This document shows, in pieces, positions 5,232 to 7,687 of a stretch of 7,687 nt of DNA. Every line of letters begins with the position of its first letter. Position 1 is the stretch's first letter. Source of the DNA: Rhodospirillales bacterium (GTDB lineage: Bacteria; Pseudomonadota; Alphaproteobacteria; Rhodospirillales; Defluviicoccaceae); the NCBI GenBank assembly GCA_026125865.1, contig JAHCKI010000106.1:1-7687 (forward strand), given 5' to 3'. The position numbers and the translations under genes are program-made. The notes under the pieces were generated by a model. The model was not told where the DNA came from. It saw nothing but the letters and a program-made list of their open reading frames with translations, and made no database searches.

Positions 5232-6923
5232 CTAATAAAGGGTCCTGGCAACACGAAACCCAATGACGTTGCTACGACTGACAGGATCGAACTTGCTGCG
5301 GCTAGCGGAACGAACGATCCTTGCAACGTCGCCCCAGGAACCGCCGCGCATTACGCGACGATAATCGGAAAAAATTCGTTCAATATTTATCCAAGCGGAT
5401 CCGTCATTTGGCGCCCCTTGGTAACTGTCGTGCCAATGATCCTCCACCCATTCATAGACATTGCCGTGCATCTCGTGCAAACCCCAGGGGTTCCCCCGAA
5501 ATTTGCCCACGGGAACCGTCCTCTTGCGATAGGTGCTTTTCCCGCGCTTGCCGTATTTCACGTTGCCGTCGAAGTTGGCTTTAATTGTAGAGATCGTCTC
5601 GCCGAGGGAAAAGGGTGTCGTTGTGCCGGCACGGCAGGCATATTCCCACTCCGCCTCGCTCGGCAATCGATACCGCTGTCCCGTTTCCCGCGACAGCCAC
5701 GCTACGTAGGCCTGGGCGTCGTGCCAACTGACGTTGATCACCGGCCGTCGGCGCCGACCCCAATTCGCATCATCGGGAGTATTCCACCCGGATGCGGTGC
5801 AAAATTGGTCATACTCCTCAAACGTCACCGCGTAGCGGCCCAGCGCAAATCGGTAGCCAATCGTCACCTCGTGTCGTGGTCCCTCGTCTTCGTCCCGCCC
5901 CTCCTCGTCGTCGGGCGTACCCATCATGAACGATCCCGCCGGAATCACCACCATCTCCGGACACCAAGGCCCATCCACATCACGGAAAATACTGAAGTCG
6001 GACCCCGCTCCGGTGGCCTTTGGCTTTTCCGACCATTCCTTCCTGTACCGCTCGATCAAGTTTTCGAGCTCAACGGTACCCTTGCTGATTTCCTCGCACC
6101 AGACGGTCGTCATGCGCGTCATGATGTTCCCGAAGCGCTCGAAGAAAACCTTCGAAAAATCGGCGCCGACACGAATAGCCCGCAATGCAAAAATCGCGTA
6201 GGGAAACGCTCTCTTCACGCCTCGATTGAGTTGGTCGATCAACCGGAGACGCGGTTGCGCCGCCGACAGCTCGATCTCCTCCTGGCGCGATAGGATTTCC
6301 ACATCGCGCACGCGGCGCACGAGATTGTCGGCGCGAACGGACTCGTCCGTGGCGCCCGCCTCCAATTCATCGGCGATTGCGCCACTGTCGTCGGCGATCT
6401 TTCGGGTGCGCTCGGCGAGGTCCGCCACGTCCGGCGTTCCGCCCGCCGCCACGGCGCCTTCGGGAACGGCGGAAGCCTCGGCGATATCCTGACGGGGGGC
6501 GTCGTACCATTCGCGGGCCGTGTCCACGTCGGCGATCAGACCGCGAATGGCCGTGTCGATGGCGCCGCCACGGGGTACGTCCGGGTACTCGACCTCGTCG
6601 CGCGGAATCTCCACCCAGCGCCGTCGCGTCTGCGACAGCTTCGGCCGCGCGTAGGTGAGCGCGTGCAGGGCGCCATCGGCCGACATGCCGGGGGCACGTT
6701 CCAAGGTCGCCGCCAAGGCGTCGAGATGGTCTTTCGGGAAGTCGTCGGGGAGAAGATTGACCCGCGCCAGGATGTCGCGCAACGCGGCGGCGCTCGCCGC
6801 CACCTGCTCCAACTCGCGCGCCAATTCATCGCTCGGCGCCACCGGATCCACCGGCGGTTCTATTTCACCCGACGCCACGTCCCTGTACTCCCCCTCCGCC
6901 ATTCCGGCCCCATTCGTGGCCAT
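5232..6923 (-). CDS. Formylglycine-generating-enzyme (SUMF1)-fold protein, catalytic cysteines absent, long helical N-terminal region
   Basis: The C-terminal part of this 563-residue protein (about 318-561) is a clear FGE-sulfatase (SUMF1/EgtB/PvdO type) domain: EMVVIPAGSFMMGTP (323-337), PRHEVTIGYRFALGRYAVTFEEY (349-371, split), PVINVSWHDAQAYVAWLS (394-411), YRLPSEAEWEYACRAGTTTPF (418-438, split), NPWGLHEMHGNVYEWVEDHW (478-497), RVMRGGSW (523-530), RSASR (538-542) and GFRVAR (555-560). True formylglycine-generating enzymes carry copper-binding cysteines in the segment after GGSW; here 531-563 contains no cysteine, so that activity is unlikely. The fold is also used for ligand binding and in other enzymes. 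Residues 1-310 are not recognised: acidic and mostly helical, with likely coiled-coil pieces (about 31-55, 165-190, 200-220) and a hydrophobic stretch around 238-262. No signal peptide is seen. The ATG at 6923 has only a weak GGGG ribosome site; a second ATG at 6902 (residue 8) is possible. The gene lies between REP-like elements, downstream of the transposase gene on the same strand. Confidence 0.85.
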   Translation of the reverse strand: MATNGAGMAEGEYRDVASGEIEPPVDPVAPSDELARELEQVAASAAALRDILARVNLLPDDFPKDHLDALAATLERAPGMSADGALHALTYARPKLSQTRRRWVEIPRDEVEYPDVPRGGAIDTAIRGLIADVDTAREWYDAPRQDIAEASAVPEGAVAAGGTPDVADLAERTRKIADDSGAIADELEAGATDESVRADNLVRRVRDVEILSRQEEIELSAAQPRLRLIDQLNRGVKRAFPYAIFALRAIRVGADFSKVFFERFGNIMTRMTTVWCEEISKGTVELENLIERYRKEWSEKPKATGAGSDFSIFRDVDGPWCPEMVVIPAGSFMMGTPDDEEGRDEDEGPRHEVTIGYRFALGRYAVTFEEYDQFCTASGWNTPDDANWGRRRRPVINVSWHDAQAYVAWLSRETGQRYRLPSEAEWEYACRAGTTTPFSLGETISTIKANFDGNVKYGKRGKSTYRKRTVPVGKFRGNPWGLHEMHGNVYEWVEDHWHDSYQGAPNDGSAWINIERIFSDYRRVMRGGSWGDVARIVRSASRSKFDPVSRSNVIGFRVARTLY

Positions 6924-6981
6924 TTGTGCCCCATCGGCGCGAAATCACCAATCCTTTCCGCGCGTGGGACTCCCCCTGACA

Positions 6982-7013
6982 CTGAGCCACCCCCGTGCAC
7001 CGGAAGGGCTCAG
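6982..7013. repeat. Inverted repeat upstream of the FGE-fold gene
   Basis: CTGAGCC (6982-6988) and GGCTCAG (7007-7013) are perfect 7-base inverted copies with an 18-base interval that contains the palindrome GTGCAC. It lies between copy 3 of the REP element and the start of the FGE-fold gene, so in the minus-strand transcript it would sit in the leader. No T-run is present; it could be an operator or an RNA hairpin. Confidence 0.4.
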
Positions 7014-7022
7014 CGAGCCTGC

Positions 7023-7060
7023 GTAGGGCAGAATAGACGAAGGCGTATTCTGCCGGATGC
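7023..7060 (+). repeat. REP-like palindromic element (copy 3) with GTAG foot
   Basis: GTAG (7023-7026) is followed by a perfect 9-bp stem, GGCAGAATA (7027-7035) with TATTCTGCC (7046-7054), and the loop GACGAAGGCG. GTAG at the foot of a palindrome is the mark that RAYT proteins recognise in known REP elements. It lies just beyond the transposase stop codon, so it may also act in the 3' end of that mRNA. Confidence 0.75.
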
Positions 7061-7062
7061 TT

Positions 7063-7599
7063 TTATTCACCGGGCTCCCCCACGACGAGGTTTTGGTCTC
7101 CGCCGATCCAGGACGGCGGATACAACCCACGTTCGACGCAGGCGCGGAACGTCGAATGCGGCCATTGGGCGGGGGTGGCGACGAGGCCGTGTTTGACGGG
7201 ATTGAAATGAACATAGTCCATATGGGCGGCAAAGTCCGCGTCATCCCGGATCGTGTGCTCCCAAAATCGGCGCTGCCAGATACCGCGCTCTCCCTTCCGC
7301 TGTCGCACTCGTGATCGTTTCTCCGTCGGCGGAAGTCCGCGGACGAAGTACGTTTTGATCAGACGCCAACGTGTCGAAAAGTCGTCGTCACCCTCCGGCA
7401 AGGTCCACACCGCGTGCAGATGCTCGGGTAGGACGACCCAGGCATCGATCATGAACGGTCGGGCGTTGCGAACATGCCGCACCGCTTCGCGCAGAAGATC
7501 GATCCGCTCCATCAGCAATCGATTGCCGCGGCGCTGCAACAGGGCGACGGTGAAGAAATAGCCACCTCCCCGCACGCGGTAACGACGGTAGTCGGGCAT
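7063..7599 (-). CDS. REP-associated tyrosine transposase (RAYT, IS200-like Y1 fold)
   Basis: This 178-residue protein has the HUH endonuclease motif as PEHLHAVW (58-65, His60 and His62), the RAYT-specific block WQRRFWEHTIRDD (108-120), and DYVHFNPVKHGLV (128-140), whose Tyr129 is the expected nucleophile. A C-terminal WPHSTF (146-151) and GLYPPSW (158-164) complete the usual RAYT pattern. The length is normal for the family, so the gene appears intact. RAYT proteins cut and join single-stranded DNA at REP palindromes and are thought to spread them; they are normally single-copy, domesticated relatives of the IS200/IS605 transposases. A GAGGAA ribosome site (7605-7610, read on the minus strand) lies 5 bases before the ATG. 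REP-like elements of opposite orientation flank it (7023-7060 and 7655-7687), as expected for a REPtron. The FGE-fold gene lies 139 bases downstream on the same strand and could be read through. Confidence 0.92.
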   Translation of the reverse strand: MPDYRRYRVRGGGYFFTVALLQRRGNRLLMERIDLLREAVRHVRNARPFMIDAWVVLPEHLHAVWTLPEGDDDFSTRWRLIKTYFVRGLPPTEKRSRVRQRKGERGIWQRRFWEHTIRDDADFAAHMDYVHFNPVKHGLVATPAQWPHSTFRACVERGLYPPSWIGGDQNLVVGEPGE

Positions 7600-7604
7600 G
7601 GATA

Positions 7605-7610
7605 TTCCTC
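7605..7610 (-). promoter_or_regulatory. Ribosome binding site of the RAYT gene
   Basis: Read on the minus strand this is GAGGAA, 5 bases before the ATG at 7599. It supports the chosen start, which also gives the family-typical MPDYRRYRV N terminus. Confidence 0.65.
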
Positions 7611-7643
7611 GTTAGGCATCGATACCATAGCCGATCGCCACCA

Positions 7644-7662
7644 TTCGGCGGAAGACGCCGAA
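7644..7662. repeat. Perfect hairpin upstream of the RAYT gene
   Basis: TTCGGCG (7644-7650) and CGCCGAA (7656-7662) form a perfect 7-bp stem with the loop GAAGA. The right arm overlaps the start of the direct repeat shared with 5182-5210, where the matching left arm is missing. It may be part of the REP cluster or a transcription hairpin of a gene beyond the window. Confidence 0.5.
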
Positions 7663-7687
7663 AACCATGCGGCGGATTACGCCTCCG
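7655..7687 (-). repeat. REP-like element (copy 4), truncated by the window end; right member of the direct repeat
   Basis: The stretch 7655-7683 matches 5182-5210 at 27 of 29 bases, including an identical 18-base core at 7666-7683. The expected second stem arm (TAATCCGCC-like) would lie beyond the window. Its orientation is opposite to copy 3, so the two flank the transposase gene as an inverted pair. Confidence 0.65.

Noticed and set aside
4881..6293. Long plus-strand open frame of 470 codons
   Set aside because: It is antisense to the FGE-fold gene, begins in the AT-rich spacer, has no recognisable domain, and the minus-strand frame carries strong family motifs over the same bases.

Overview
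The window is a GC-rich bacterial chromosome segment, most likely from an alphaproteobacterium. That inference rests on a 5-aminolevulinate synthase (HemA) of the glycine/succinyl-CoA route, which is typical of that class. Strong G/C third-position bias in the plus-strand genes and a persulfide dioxygenase-rhodanese fusion fit this. A Rhodospirillales-like host is a guess.

Positions 1-4763 hold ordinary-looking chromosomal genes, all on the plus strand: a persulfide dioxygenase/rhodanese fusion (52-1101), a class III PLP-dependent aminotransferase (1177-2586), hemA (2665-3876), a PadR-like winged-helix regulator (4005-4547) and a 54-residue two-helix membrane protein (4599-4763) that ORF callers could easily miss. 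The gaps of 75 to 128 bases between the first four genes leave room for separate promoters. The clearest promoter candidate, overlapping an inverted repeat in an AT-rich stretch, lies directly before hemA. These genes share no single pathway that I can demonstrate: sulfide/persulfide oxidation, amino-group transfer and tetrapyrrole precursor synthesis sit side by side.

Positions 4764-5139 are an AT-richer gap with several inverted repeats and no supported gene. From about 5140 to the end of the window the character changes. Two genes lie on the minus strand, embedded in REP-type palindromes. One encodes a 563-residue protein with a C-terminal formylglycine-generating-enzyme (SUMF1) fold that lacks the catalytic cysteines, behind a roughly 310-residue helical region. 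The other is a REP-associated tyrosine transposase (RAYT) with intact HLH and Tyr motifs. Four REP-like elements are visible (5140-5178, 5182-5223, 7023-7060 and 7655-7687, the last cut by the window end). A 29-base repeat, 27 bases identical and in direct orientation, brackets both genes (5182-5210 and 7655-7683).

The part most worth a second look is this REP-bracketed pair, a degenerate FGE-fold protein plus a RAYT. No reverse transcriptase, CRISPR array, tRNA or rRNA was seen.
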